Source of the DNA: an uncultured Alphaproteobacteria bacterium
Lineage (GTDB): Bacteria; Pseudomonadota; Alphaproteobacteria; HIMB59
Assembly (NCBI GenBank): GCA_902530745.1
Contig: CACABO010000009.1
Coordinates: 1-59,524, forward strand
DNA length: 59,524 nucleotides
Reading direction: 5' to 3'
In this document: one piece after another, positions 35,217 through 44,287 of the stretch
How positions within the stretch are numbered: the first letter of the stretch is position 1
How the letters are laid out: every line of letters starts with the position of its first letter
The notes under the pieces: generated by a model
The model's input: only the letters and a program-made list of their open reading frames with translations
Databases searched by the model: none
Told to the model about the DNA's origin: nothing
Translations under genes and position numbers: made by a program

Positions 35217-36130
35217 TTAGATTTATAAATTTGAATCATTCGCTCTAATAAAGCCAAGGCATCTACTCTCGATCTTTGAAAACAATTTCTTCCAATAATT
35301 GACCCGTTTCCATCTCCTTGGTGAATCGCAAGCACTTCATCCATTAAAACTTGATCATCTTTTGCATCGCCACCCGAGAATACTACTAACCTTTTTCCAT
35401 CAAATGCAACTTTTTTGATATGAGCCACACGATCCTTTAAAGTGCTTATAGGTATATTATTCTCTTCAAATGCTGTTTTAGTTGGATCTTCCTCTAAGAA
35501 ATCACTAGGTAGTTTTACTTTAATAATATTTGCCCCCAATAGAGCAGACATGTGTGCTGCATATGAAATTATGTTCATCGCTGTTTCACCTTTCTTACTA
35601 ATCTTTGAACCTCTCGCATAAGCCCATAAAACAACAGCTAGTCCATTTTCTTTAGCCTCGAAACTAAGTCTTTTAAATTCTTCCATTAATTCAAAATTAT
35701 GATCAGACCCAGGATAAATCGTAAAACCTATTGCAGCACATCCTAATTTTAATGCATCATTTACACTCCCAGTAACAGCTTGATCAAGAGATGTTGCAAG
35801 AGTATTAGAGCTATTAATTTTTAATATAGTTGGAATTTGACCATTATAATTCCCAGAACTCGTTTGCAGTAAACCAAGAGGAGCAGCATAAGCAGATAAA
35901 CCAGCATCTATTGCAAGTTGGTGATGATAGTTTGGATCGTAAGCTGGGGAATTTACAGCAAAACTTCTATCGGGTCCGTGTTCAAAACCCTGATCGACAG
36001 GTAAAATTATCATTCTTCCAGTTCCACCTAACTTTCCATGTCCCAAAATTTTCATAAGATTTGATCTGACACCTATATTTTCGTGAGTGTAGTTTGATAT
36101 AATTTTTCTTGTAGTGTTTGTTACTTTCAT
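35213..36130 (-). CDS. fbaB: Class I fructose-bisphosphate aldolase (DhnA/FbaB type)
   Basis: Reversible cleavage of fructose 1,6-bisphosphate through a Schiff base. 305 residues; PVDQGFEHGPDRSF near the N-terminus, WAYARGSKI, the Schiff-base lysine in ANIIKVKLPSDF and the phosphate loop VFSGGDAKDD are those of the archaeal-type class I enzyme. No class II zinc motif is seen. It lies between gap and efp with a 4-base overlap to efp; pgk is absent from the cluster. Confidence 0.92.
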   Translation of the reverse strand: MKVTNTTRKIISNYTHENIGVRSNLMKILGHGKLGGTGRMIILPVDQGFEHGPDRSFAVNSPAYDPNYHHQLAIDAGLSAYAAPLGLLQTSSGNYNGQIPTILKINSSNTLATSLDQAVTGSVNDALKLGCAAIGFTIYPGSDHNFELMEEFKRLSFEAKENGLAVVLWAYARGSKISKKGETAMNIISYAAHMSALLGANIIKVKLPSDFLEEDPTKTAFEENNIPISTLKDRVAHIKKVAFDGKRLVVFSGGDAKDDQVLMDEVLAIHQGDGNGSIIGRNCFQRSRVDALALLERMIQIYKSK

Positions 36131-36138
36131 AATAGCCC

Positions 36139-37155
36139 CTATAAATTACACACTTGAGCGGTTGTCTCAAGCATTCTATTTGAAAATCCCCACTCGTTAT
36201 CATACCAAGTCAATATTCTACCAAAGTTATCTGACACTGTTGTAGTTTCAGTTAAATCTAAAATAGAACTCCTTGCGTCATGATTATAATCACTTGATAC
36301 TTTAGGGTCTGTATCCACTCCTAAAATACCTTTAAGAGAGCTATTTGCATATTCTTGGAATTTATTATTTAAATTTTCAATTGTGATATTTTTTTTTGTG
36401 TTAAACTTAAAATCTACTAGAGATACATTTGGCGTTGGAACTCTAATAGCTGTACCATCTAATTTTCCATTTAAATGAGGAAGTACGAGACCGACAGCTT
36501 TTGCTGCACCTGTGCTTGTTGGTATTATGTTACTTGAAGCTGCTCTTGCCCTTCTAAGATCTTTATGAAATGTGTCTACTGTATTTTGATCTCCTGTATA
36601 AGAGTGAATAGTTGTCATGTATCCATTTTCAATTCCAAACTCTTGATCAATTACAAAAGCTACAGGAGCTAGACAATTTGTTGTACAAGAGGCATTTGAG
36701 ATGATTTGATGATCTAAATTAATATTTTTGTTATTAACTCCTTGCACAACCGTTATATCAGCTCCAGAACATGGAGCAGAAACTATAACTTTACTTGCTC
36801 CACTTTCGATATGAGACATTGCCTTTTCTTTAGATGCAAAAACACCCGTGCACTCTAAAATAATGTCGACATTCTTATCTTTCCATTTCAAATCAATGGG
36901 GTTTTTCTCAGATGTAACAGTAACTGTATTTTTCGCTATTGAAAATTGTTCATTGGAGATTTTATTAACCTCCTTGTTGAGAGGTCCATGAATACTATCA
37001 TATTTAAGTAAGTGAATATTTGAGTCAATATCAGCCAAGTCGTTTATATAGCTTATCTCATATTGATTGCTAAATTCATTTAACCTTTCCAAAAATGCTC
37101 GATAAACAAGCCTACCTATTCTACCAAAACCATTAATTGCTACTTTTTTTTTCAT
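36139..37155 (-). CDS. gap: Glyceraldehyde-3-phosphate dehydrogenase
   Basis: NAD(P)-dependent oxidation of glyceraldehyde 3-phosphate in glycolysis or its reverse. Rossmann motif INGFGRIGR at residues 6-14, the catalytic cysteine in ISNASCTTNCLAPVA, and WYDNEWGFSNRMLE at the C-terminus. Length 338 is normal. Overlaps tkt by 4 bases upstream and precedes the aldolase by 8 bases. Confidence 0.96.
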   Translation of the reverse strand: MKKKVAINGFGRIGRLVYRAFLERLNEFSNQYEISYINDLADIDSNIHLLKYDSIHGPLNKEVNKISNEQFSIAKNTVTVTSEKNPIDLKWKDKNVDIILECTGVFASKEKAMSHIESGASKVIVSAPCSGADITVVQGVNNKNINLDHQIISNASCTTNCLAPVAFVIDQEFGIENGYMTTIHSYTGDQNTVDTFHKDLRRARAASSNIIPTSTGAAKAVGLVLPHLNGKLDGTAIRVPTPNVSLVDFKFNTKKNITIENLNNKFQEYANSSLKGILGVDTDPKVSSDYNHDARSSILDLTETTTVSDNFGRILTWYDNEWGFSNRMLETTAQVCNL

Positions 37156-39083
37156 TTTGTTTTAATTTTCCTTATTATTTTACTAGATACAGTTTCTGTT
37201 GTTAAACCAAATTTTCTAAAAACTTCATTCCCGGGTGCACTAGCACCAAAATTATCTAATCCAAATATATTTTCATATTTTGTGTACTTATTCCAATACA
37301 TTGTTGATCCAGCCTCAATTACAAAAGTTTCACTAGATTTTGATTTTAATAAATTGTTTTTAAAGGTTTTTGATTGTTTTTCAAAAACAGAAGTTGATGG
37401 CATTGAAATGACTTTTGCAACAATACCATCACCTCTAATTCCTAAAGCGACGTTGACAGCTAAAGAGACTTCTGAACCAGTAGCTATAATAGTGATATCA
37501 TTATTAATTTTTGGACCATATATAACGTAAGCACCCTTAAATTTTTTTGAGTTTAATTTTTTATTTGAAACTTGTGGCAGATTTTGCCTTGAAAGACAGA
37601 TAAATGAAGGCGCATCTTTAATTTTTAAAGCTTCTCTCCAACATACAATTGTTTCTTTAAGATCGCATGGTCTAAAAACATAACTATTTGGTATGAGTCT
37701 TAACATATTAATTTGTTCAATAGGTTGATGAGTAGGACCATCTTCACCTAATCCAATAGAGTCGTGTGTGAAAACTTGTATAGGATTAATTTTCATTAAT
37801 GCAGCTAAACGAAGACTTGGCTTCATATAATCAGCAAAGCTCAAAAAAGTTCCTGAATATGTTTTGTAAATTTTGGTAGCGGCAATACCATTCATTATTG
37901 CAGCCATACCATGCTCTCTTACACCATAATGGATATATTGTCCCGCTGTGTTCATGCTATCCAAAACGGACATTTGTTTACCTTTGGTATTATTGGAGCC
38001 TGTTAAGTCTGCAGAGCCTCCGAGTATCGGATAATCCTCTTTAAAATAATGCAATATTGCTTCAGAGGATTTTCTAGTAGCCTGGTCAGACTTAAAATCT
38101 TTTAAATCTATTTCTATTTTATTAAATAACTTATCTATGTCTTTATTCGATAAAATTGTGTGAGATATTGATTTAGTTTTTTTGTATACTTGTAAATTTT
38201 TGGTGGATGAATTTCGCCAAATTTTTAAAAGTTTATCTGGAATATGAAAAGGTTTTTCATTCCAAGATAATTTACTTCTAGTTAATTTCACTTCCTCTGA
38301 ACCTAAGGGTGAGCCATGTGATGATGCTTTTGCAGATTTATTTGGAGAACCAAATCCAATAGTAGTTTTAAAATTTAGTAAACAAGGGACTTTCGATATC
38401 TGTGCTTTTTTTAAAAGTTTATAAATATTTTTATGATCATGACCTTTTCCACTATGTACTTCCCAATTTACTGATTTAAATCTAAGGTTTGTGTTATCAC
38501 TAAAAGCTAGGTCTGTAGATCCATCAATACTAATGTTGTTGTTATCGTATATAAGTATCAAATTATTAAGTTTTAAGTGTCCAGCTAGACTAATTGCCTC
38601 TTGGCTTATCCCCTCCATTAAACAGCCATCACCACAAAAAACATATACCTTTGGTGCCTTAGACAATTTTTTCTCTTTTGAAAGCTTTTTAAGTGCTATG
38701 GCCATTCCTACCGCATTCGAAATTCCTTGTCCTAGAGGACCAGTCGTTATTTCTATACCAGCATCTGGTTCATATTCAGGATGTCCTGCTGTGATATAGC
38801 CCAATTGTCTAAAATTTTTAATTTGAGATATTGTCATTTTTTTATAACCGGTGAGGTATAAAAGTGAGTAAAGCAACATCGAACCATGTCCATTAGATAA
38901 AACGAATCGATCTCTAAGTAACCAGTTCGGATCCTTGGGATTATGAATAAGAAAATCGTGAAAGAGCACTGTTGCAATGTCAGCCATTCCCATCGGCATA
39001 CCAGGATGACCAGATTTTGCTTTTTCTACCGCATCAATTGATAAAAACCTGATACAGTTGGCTAATTTGGTGTAATTTTTCAA
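37152..39083 (-). CDS. tkt: Transketolase
   Basis: Thiamine-diphosphate enzyme of the non-oxidative pentose phosphate pathway, 643 residues. The ThDP/Mg site is visible as CGDGCLMEGISQEA and DNNNISIDG; SGHPGMPMGMAD and the pyrimidine domain block FTHDSIGLGEDGPTHQPIEQ are diagnostic. Start is a TTG at 39083. First gene of the tkt-gap-fbaB-efp-suhB-rpmE-trcR run. Only 35 bases separate it from the divergent coiled-coil gene. Confidence 0.95.
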   Translation of the reverse strand: MKNYTKLANCIRFLSIDAVEKAKSGHPGMPMGMADIATVLFHDFLIHNPKDPNWLLRDRFVLSNGHGSMLLYSLLYLTGYKKMTISQIKNFRQLGYITAGHPEYEPDAGIEITTGPLGQGISNAVGMAIALKKLSKEKKLSKAPKVYVFCGDGCLMEGISQEAISLAGHLKLNNLILIYDNNNISIDGSTDLAFSDNTNLRFKSVNWEVHSGKGHDHKNIYKLLKKAQISKVPCLLNFKTTIGFGSPNKSAKASSHGSPLGSEEVKLTRSKLSWNEKPFHIPDKLLKIWRNSSTKNLQVYKKTKSISHTILSNKDIDKLFNKIEIDLKDFKSDQATRKSSEAILHYFKEDYPILGGSADLTGSNNTKGKQMSVLDSMNTAGQYIHYGVREHGMAAIMNGIAATKIYKTYSGTFLSFADYMKPSLRLAALMKINPIQVFTHDSIGLGEDGPTHQPIEQINMLRLIPNSYVFRPCDLKETIVCWREALKIKDAPSFICLSRQNLPQVSNKKLNSKKFKGAYVIYGPKINNDITIIATGSEVSLAVNVALGIRGDGIVAKVISMPSTSVFEKQSKTFKNNLLKSKSSETFVIEAGSTMYWNKYTKYENIFGLDNFGASAPGNEVFRKFGLTTETVSSKIIRKIKTK

Positions 39084-39118
39084 TGGAATAACTTTTCTTA
39101 ATAACTAATAATTAAAGT

Positions 39119-39379
39119 ATGAACGAATTTCAACAACAAATACTTCAAAAAATCGAGCAAATTGCATCAAAACTTCAGAATTATAAAACTAATAATCAAG
39201 AATTAATCAATGAGAGAAAAGAATTAAAAGCTAAGATAGAATATTTAGAAAGAAGAGAGTCAGAATTAGTAACTGAATTAGAAAATAACAAACTTGAGCT
39301 ATCTGAAAAATCTCAACTTATTGATCAAGCAACTAATAAAATTGAGGAATTACTCGGATCAATAGAAATAGATGGCTAA
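39119..39379 (+). CDS. Small coiled-coil protein upstream of zapA
   Basis: 86 residues that read as one continuous Glu/Lys/Leu-rich coiled coil from about residue 5 to 75. Alphaproteobacteria often have such a DUF4164/ZapB-like gene directly before zapA. It overlaps zapA by 8 bases, suggesting that the two act together at the division ring; this is context, not a motif match. Confidence 0.7.
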   Translation: MNEFQQQILQKIEQIASKLQNYKTNNQELINERKELKAKIEYLERRESELVTELENNKLELSEKSQLIDQATNKIEELLGSIEIDG

Positions 39380-39704
39380 TTTAACTTTAACAATTGGGGG
39401 AAGACCACTAAAAATACAATGCTCCGATGATAATGTTGAAACAGTAAAAGAGATCGCTTCCTCAATTAGTAAACTCATAGATGATGAGAAGAAAGAGAAT
39501 GTACCTTTTTTAACATCCACACTTATTGCCTATCTTAAATCTATGGAAGATGTTTTGAAAAAAGAAAAAATATTACAAGACTCTTTGAACAAGAAATTAT
39601 TTTATGAGAGCCGTATTCAAGAATTACAAAATGAAAATAATCATCTAAAATCTGACATTGAGCAAATTTTCAAAAAACTAAATGATAATATAATTATTGA
39701 ATAA
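39372..39704 (+). CDS. zapA: Cell division protein ZapA
   Basis: 110 residues: an N-terminal ZapA globular domain (NLTLTIGGRPLKIQCSDDN) and a long coiled coil to the C-terminus. ZapA cross-links FtsZ filaments. The gene overlaps its neighbours on both sides by 8 bases. Because of that overlap there is no room for a 6S RNA gene, which often lies between zapA and the cyclo-ligase gene. Confidence 0.85.
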   Translation: MANLTLTIGGRPLKIQCSDDNVETVKEIASSISKLIDDEKKENVPFLTSTLIAYLKSMEDVLKKEKILQDSLNKKLFYESRIQELQNENNHLKSDIEQIFKKLNDNIIIE

Positions 39705-40260
39705 AAAACAAATTCGAAACCATCACCTGGACCTAAGAATGCAATTAAGCACTTCGGATTTAGATATTTTTTCCAATAAAATAAATTCAAAAATAATAGA
39801 TTTAATTGAAAAGATTAATCCAAATAGCTCTGTAGGCTTATTTTATCCATATAAAAATGAAGCAGATGTATTGAGAATTTCTAATGATTTAATAAATAAA
39901 AATATCAAATGTTCACTTCCCAAAGTAATATCAAAAGGCTCCTCTTTAAAGTACTTTGAATATAACCCTAATAATCCAAATTTAGAAAAAGGATTTGGCG
40001 GTATCATGGAACCAAAAGGTGAAAAGACATTAGATCCTGATATAATTATAGCATCATGCTCTGCATTTAATGAAAAAGGATATAGGGTGGGCTATGGAGG
40101 AGGTTTTTTTGATAGAACTATTGAAGAATTGAAAAAAAAAGGAAATTTAAAAACTATTTTAGCTGCTTTTGAAATTCAAAAAACCAACTACAATTTTCAG
40201 GAGAGTTTTGACCAAAAAGTAGATTACATTTGTTCAGAACAAAAAATTTATTCTATATGA
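39697..40260 (+). CDS. 5-Formyltetrahydrofolate cyclo-ligase
   Basis: ATP-dependent conversion of 5-formyl-THF to 5,10-methenyl-THF. 187 residues; VGLFYPYKNEADV is the substrate region and GYRVGYGGGFFDRTIEEL the nucleotide-binding signature. The start is TTG at 39697, overlapping zapA. The stop overlaps the next gene as ATGA. The usual symbols vary (ygfA, fau). Confidence 0.93.
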   Translation: MNKKQIRNHHLDLRMQLSTSDLDIFSNKINSKIIDLIEKINPNSSVGLFYPYKNEADVLRISNDLINKNIKCSLPKVISKGSSLKYFEYNPNNPNLEKGFGGIMEPKGEKTLDPDIIIASCSAFNEKGYRVGYGGGFFDRTIEELKKKGNLKTILAAFEIQKTNYNFQESFDQKVDYICSEQKIYSI

Positions 40261-41072
40261 ATTTTTTAGTGATAGGAGATGTTGTAGGAAGATCAGGTAG
40301 GACAGCTCTTAAAGAAAATTTAAAAAAGATACAAGATCAATTTAATATTAGTTTTACAATAATTAATGCTGAAAATTCAGCTGGTGGTTATGGACTTACA
40401 GGAAAAATTTACGAAGAGCTTATAAGCTGGGGAGCTGATGCTATAACTTTAGGAAATCATGCTTGGAAACAAAAAGAAATCATAGAATATATGGATCAAA
40501 ACCCAGATCATAATATTATCAGACCTTTAAATTTCGAAGTTGGATCTCCTGGTAGGGGGTTTAAAATTTTTACTCATAACAATGGAAAAAGAATATTGGT
40601 AAGCCAAGTTCATGGTCAAACATTTATTGACCTACCCTTAAGCAATCCTTTTAACTCTATTGATACACAACTTTTATCTATAATTAATGACCATAAAATA
40701 GATTACTCATTTTTAGAGGTACATGCTGAAGTAACATCTGAAAAAAATGGTATAGCTCAAAATTATGATGGAAAATTTACAGCTATATATGGAACTCATG
40801 TTCATATTCCAACCTCGGACGCTAGGGTATTAGAAAAAGGCACTTGTTTTCAAACTGATATTGGCATGACAGGAGATTATAATTCTGTTATTGGTATGAA
40901 AAAAGAAAGCGCTATCAAAAGAATGAGAACTGGGTCAAACTCTCACAGACTGGAACCTGCAGAGGGATTGGCAACTATTTCTGGAGCGGTCATTTCTACA
41001 AATGTGGGGAATAAAAATTCAATTCAATCTATTCAAATAGGTGGTGTTTTGGATAGTAATTTATTATCTTAG
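40257..41072 (+). CDS. YmdB-type metallophosphoesterase (TIGR00282 family)
   Basis: 271 residues. The dinuclear metal site is spread over IGDVVGRSGR, INAENSAGG, TLGNHAWKQ, VHAEVTSEK and GTHVHIPTSD, and DIGMTGDYNSVIG is the family signature. Relatives (YmdB of Bacillus) hydrolyse 2',3'-cyclic nucleotides and affect biofilm decisions; the alphaproteobacterial role is unknown. I use ATG 40257, which overlaps the cyclo-ligase stop by 4 bases, in place of an ATG at 40230. Confidence 0.9.
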   Translation: MNFLVIGDVVGRSGRTALKENLKKIQDQFNISFTIINAENSAGGYGLTGKIYEELISWGADAITLGNHAWKQKEIIEYMDQNPDHNIIRPLNFEVGSPGRGFKIFTHNNGKRILVSQVHGQTFIDLPLSNPFNSIDTQLLSIINDHKIDYSFLEVHAEVTSEKNGIAQNYDGKFTAIYGTHVHIPTSDARVLEKGTCFQTDIGMTGDYNSVIGMKKESAIKRMRTGSNSHRLEPAEGLATISGAVISTNVGNKNSIQSIQIGGVLDSNLLS

Positions 41073-41075
41073 CTC

Positions 41076-41816
41076 ATGGCAGGACATTCAAAATTTAAAA
41101 ATATTCAATATCGTAAAGGTGCTCAGGACAAAAAAAGAGCAAAACAATTTGCAAAAATAGGAAGAGAAATTCAAATAGCCGTGAAGATTGGAGGAACTGA
41201 CCCAGAGTCCAATCCAAGATTGAGACTAGCAATAACAAATGCTCGAAGTGTAAATATGCCAAAGGATAATGTAGATAGAGCTATTAACAAAAATAATACT
41301 GACGCTTCTGATTATTCAGAAGTTCGCTATGAGGGTTATGGTCCATTTGGAACAGCTTTTATAGTTGAGGCCTTAACAGATAATAAAAATAGAACAGCTT
41401 CAGAAATTAGATCTATTTTTTCAAAGAATGGGGGAAATTTGGGGGAGACAGGAAGTGTGAGTTTTAATTTTAATAAAGTAGGAGAAATACAAATCAAAAA
41501 AAAAATAGAGGATAGTGCACTAGAGGATTTACTTGACCATGGTTTAGAGGATTATAATACAGATGACGATGTTACATATCTTTATTCTTCTTTTGAGGAA
41601 TTAGCATCTTTTGAGAAAATACTAGTAGATAAAAAATTTGACATTGAAAGTGCAAATATTATTTGGAAGCCAAATTTAACTGTTAAAATTGAAAAAAAGG
41701 AAGATCTTGACAAGCTTATTAGATTGAATGAAGAGTTAGAGGATAACGATGATGTTCAAAATTGTTTTTCAAATCTTGACTTTGATAGTGAACTTTTAGA
41801 GGTTAATAATGCCTGA
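41076..41816 (+). CDS. yebC: YebC/PmpR family protein
   Basis: 246 residues; MAGHSKFKNIQYRKGAQD is the invariant N-terminus and IRSIFSKNGGNLGETGSVSFNF the second block. Members bind DNA or act at stalled ribosomes (TACO1-like). In most alphaproteobacteria yebC precedes ruvC, ruvA and ruvB; here a small PDDEXK-type gene overlaps its end by 8 bases instead. Confidence 0.95.
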   Translation: MAGHSKFKNIQYRKGAQDKKRAKQFAKIGREIQIAVKIGGTDPESNPRLRLAITNARSVNMPKDNVDRAINKNNTDASDYSEVRYEGYGPFGTAFIVEALTDNKNRTASEIRSIFSKNGGNLGETGSVSFNFNKVGEIQIKKKIEDSALEDLLDHGLEDYNTDDDVTYLYSSFEELASFEKILVDKKFDIESANIIWKPNLTVKIEKKEDLDKLIRLNEELEDNDDVQNCFSNLDFDSELLEVNNA

Positions 41817-42135
41817 TAAAGCTTGGAAAAATAGGGAAAGACTTGTAGCAAAGTTTTTTGGAGGTATGAGAAATGCCCTTAGTGGGATTAATTCAAAAGT
41901 TACTCATTCAGATGTAATTCACGATAGTTTATTCATTGAGTGTAAATTAAGAGCTAAACATACAGCTATTAAATTATGGGATGACACAAAATCTTTAGCA
42001 GACAAGGAAAAAAAGACCCCAGTTATTGCATTATGTGAAAAAAATAGACCTGGTTTTTGGATAATGGTACATTCAGATGATTTTGAGAAAGTCTCTAAAG
42101 AACTTAAAAATAAAAATATAATTGATGAAGAATAG
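41809..42135 (+). CDS. Small PDDEXK-fold nuclease, Holliday-junction-resolvase-like
   Basis: 108 residues. The likely catalytic set is Glu10 (KNRERLVAKFFGG), Asp35 (HSDVIHDS) and the E-x-K pair Glu44/Lys46 (FIECKLR), in the order of archaeal Hjc and phage-type resolvases; LSG at 24-26 also fits. WDDTKSLADKEKKTPVIALC and FWIMVHSDDFE complete the fold. It lies between yebC and tolQ, the usual place of ruvCAB. Nuclease fold: fairly confident; resolvase role: inference. Confidence 0.65.
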   Translation: MPDKAWKNRERLVAKFFGGMRNALSGINSKVTHSDVIHDSLFIECKLRAKHTAIKLWDDTKSLADKEKKTPVIALCEKNRPGFWIMVHSDDFEKVSKELKNKNIIDEE

Positions 42136-42138
42136 TTA

Positions 42139-42837
42139 ATGGAAGAAGTAGTCAACTTAGCATCCCTTGAGAGTTCTGTAGATTTCTCAATGATGGGAAT
42201 GTTTCTAAAATCTGACTGGGTTGTAAAATTCGTAATAATATTGTTAGTGATTTTTTCAATTCAATCTTGGAAGACAATCATTCAAAAAATTTTATTAATA
42301 AATAAACTTAAGAAAATATCAAAAAAATTTGAAAACCATTTTTGGTCTGGGGTGTCTTTAGATGAGCTATACAAACAAATTGACGAATTTGAGCAAGAAA
42401 GTTTTTCAAATATATTTAGAAATATTATGAATGAATATGAAAAATCTCTAATTCAGAAAAATAAAATAGACTCAGCTTTCATTCAAAGACTTTATACCTC
42501 TCTTGATTTAAGTATTGCTGTTGAAGATACAAATTTAAATAAAGGATTGTCTTTTTTGGCTTCCTCTGGATCTGTGGCACCTTTTATAGGATTATTTGGA
42601 ACAGTTTGGGGAATTATGAACAGCTTTCAAGCAATAGCAATTGCTCAAAATACTAATCTAGCTGTAGTTGCACCCGGTATTGCAGAGGCTTTATTTGTAA
42701 CTGCTTTGGGCCTTTTCGTAGCTATCCCCTCAACCGCTTATTACAACCTCATAACTTCTAAAATTGATAACTATTTGTCAGAGGCTGAGAGTTTTGGGAA
42801 GGATTTAGTTAATATAATTTCACGCCAAGTTAAATAA
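42139..42837 (+). CDS. tolQ: Tol-Pal system proton channel subunit TolQ
   Basis: 232 residues with three membrane helices. SSGSVAPFIGLFGTVWGIMNSFQAIA and GIAEALFVTALGLFVAIPSTAYYN are the conserved TolQ/ExbB/MotA blocks lining the proton path. With TolR it energises TolA to constrict the outer membrane at division. Starts 3 bases after the PDDEXK gene; no ybgC thioesterase precedes it. Confidence 0.95.
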   Translation: MEEVVNLASLESSVDFSMMGMFLKSDWVVKFVIILLVIFSIQSWKTIIQKILLINKLKKISKKFENHFWSGVSLDELYKQIDEFEQESFSNIFRNIMNEYEKSLIQKNKIDSAFIQRLYTSLDLSIAVEDTNLNKGLSFLASSGSVAPFIGLFGTVWGIMNSFQAIAIAQNTNLAVVAPGIAEALFVTALGLFVAIPSTAYYNLITSKIDNYLSEAESFGKDLVNIISRQVK

Positions 42838-42841
42838 TTAT

Positions 42842-43237
42842 ATGAGAAAAAAACATCGACCTGTCTCTAGTATAAATGTTACTCCGATGGTTGATGTTAT
42901 GTTGGTATTACTTATTGTGTTTATGGTCACAGCCCCCCTTCTAACTGTGGGTGTACCAGTTAATTTGCCAAAAGTTGAGGCTAATTCTTTAGATGCACAA
43001 AAGGAACCACTTGAAATATCAATTAATGAAAATAATGAAATTTACTTAGGTGAAGAACTAATACCTTTTGACGAGTTAATATTAAAAGTTAAAACTATTG
43101 CAGGCTCAAATACTGACATAAGAATTTTTTTAAGAGCTGATACCACGATTAATTATGGAGAAGTAATGAAGGTTCTTGGTGCTCTGAACACATCTGGTTT
43201 TCTAAAAATTGCTCTTGTAACGAAAAAACCAAGTTAA
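42842..43237 (+). CDS. tolR: Tol-Pal system subunit TolR
   Basis: 131 residues: a single N-terminal membrane helix with the proton-carrying aspartate in NVTPMVDVMLVLLIVFMVTAP, then a periplasmic ExbD/TolR domain ending LKIALVTKKP. It lies 4 bases after tolQ; tolA starts immediately after its stop. Confidence 0.95.
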   Translation: MRKKHRPVSSINVTPMVDVMLVLLIVFMVTAPLLTVGVPVNLPKVEANSLDAQKEPLEISINENNEIYLGEELIPFDELILKVKTIAGSNTDIRIFLRADTTINYGEVMKVLGALNTSGFLKIALVTKKPS

Positions 43238-44242
43238 GTGTCTACTATTTTACTATTTAATCCTTTTAGAAACTTAATCTTATTCATTGAAAATTTTAGT
43301 TACAAAAAAAGTGATTTTTATTTTCAAATATTCTCTTTTCTATTACATCTACTAATTTTGATACCAATGATAAATTTTACTTTTGAAAAAAAAATAAGTG
43401 ATATTCCAATGATTTTACCAGTTGAAATGTTCATTATTGAAGAAGAGACAGCCGCACCTGAATTTGTCGAGGAGATAAATGAAATTGTTCCAACATTTCA
43501 AGAGGAGGCTCCAAAACAGAATGAAACTGAAGCTATTGAAACAGATATAAAAGAAATAGCATCTCAAGAATCAATTGATCCAATAATTCAGGATACCAAT
43601 GAAGAAGTATTAGTTGATAACTCTGCAGACAAAATAAATGAATTTATCATTGATGAGAAAGTGCAACCTGAAATTAAAAAACCAGAAGAGGAGACACCAC
43701 CACCTATAGAAAATGATTTTGAAATTAAATTAAAACAAAAACCTGAACCTAAAGAAATACCTGAGCCTAAAAAAGATATTGAGATTGTTGTTAAGAAAAA
43801 GCCTGTTAAGAAAACTTTCAATGTTAGTACTGTTCTTAAAGATTTAGAAAATCAAGATAAAGAGTTTAAAAAAGAGCAGGAAGCATCTGAAGTTAAACAA
43901 AAGGAAGTTTTCACAGAAAAAGTTGGACCAACGATGACTATTTCAGAAATTGATTTATTAAGGCAACAATTACATGGCTGTTTAAATCTTAATGTTGGTG
44001 TCGCAAATTTAAAAGAAATAAAACCAGTCATTTACATTGAAGTTAACCCTGATCGAACTGTAAAAAGTTCTAAAGTGGTCAATAAAGAGAAATTAAATGA
44101 TCCATCATTTAGAACTGCTGCTGAAGCTGCAATGAGAGCAGTAAATAATCCAGATTGTAGTCCTCTTTTATTACCCGCAGATAAATATGAACAATGGAAA
44201 GAAATTAACTTTACTTTTGATTTCAGCTGGATGTTTGATTAA
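43238..44242 (+). CDS. tolA: Tol-Pal system subunit TolA
   Basis: 334 residues: one N-terminal membrane helix (residues ~30-46), a long periplasmic stalk rich in Glu, Pro and Lys (about 65-225), and a C-terminal TolA/TonB-like domain beginning TMTISEIDLLRQQLHGCLN with the cysteine pair Cys248/Cys307. The stalk is acid- and proline-rich, unlike the alanine-rich helix of E. coli. Start is GTG at 43238, immediately after the tolR stop. Confidence 0.9.
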   Translation: MSTILLFNPFRNLILFIENFSYKKSDFYFQIFSFLLHLLILIPMINFTFEKKISDIPMILPVEMFIIEEETAAPEFVEEINEIVPTFQEEAPKQNETEAIETDIKEIASQESIDPIIQDTNEEVLVDNSADKINEFIIDEKVQPEIKKPEEETPPPIENDFEIKLKQKPEPKEIPEPKKDIEIVVKKKPVKKTFNVSTVLKDLENQDKEFKKEQEASEVKQKEVFTEKVGPTMTISEIDLLRQQLHGCLNLNVGVANLKEIKPVIYIEVNPDRTVKSSKVVNKEKLNDPSFRTAAEAAMRAVNNPDCSPLLLPADKYEQWKEINFTFDFSWMFD

Positions 44243-44287
44243 TAAAAATTTAAGATAATAATTTAGTAATCGGCTAAAAATATTCTT

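Noticed and set aside
39660-39720. 6S RNA, expected between zapA and the cyclo-ligase gene
   Set aside because: The two genes overlap by 8 bases, so there is no room.
43588-43821. Reverse-strand Ser/Gly-rich frame over the tolA stalk
   Set aside because: It arises from the repetitive Glu/Lys/Pro codons of TolA on the opposite strand.
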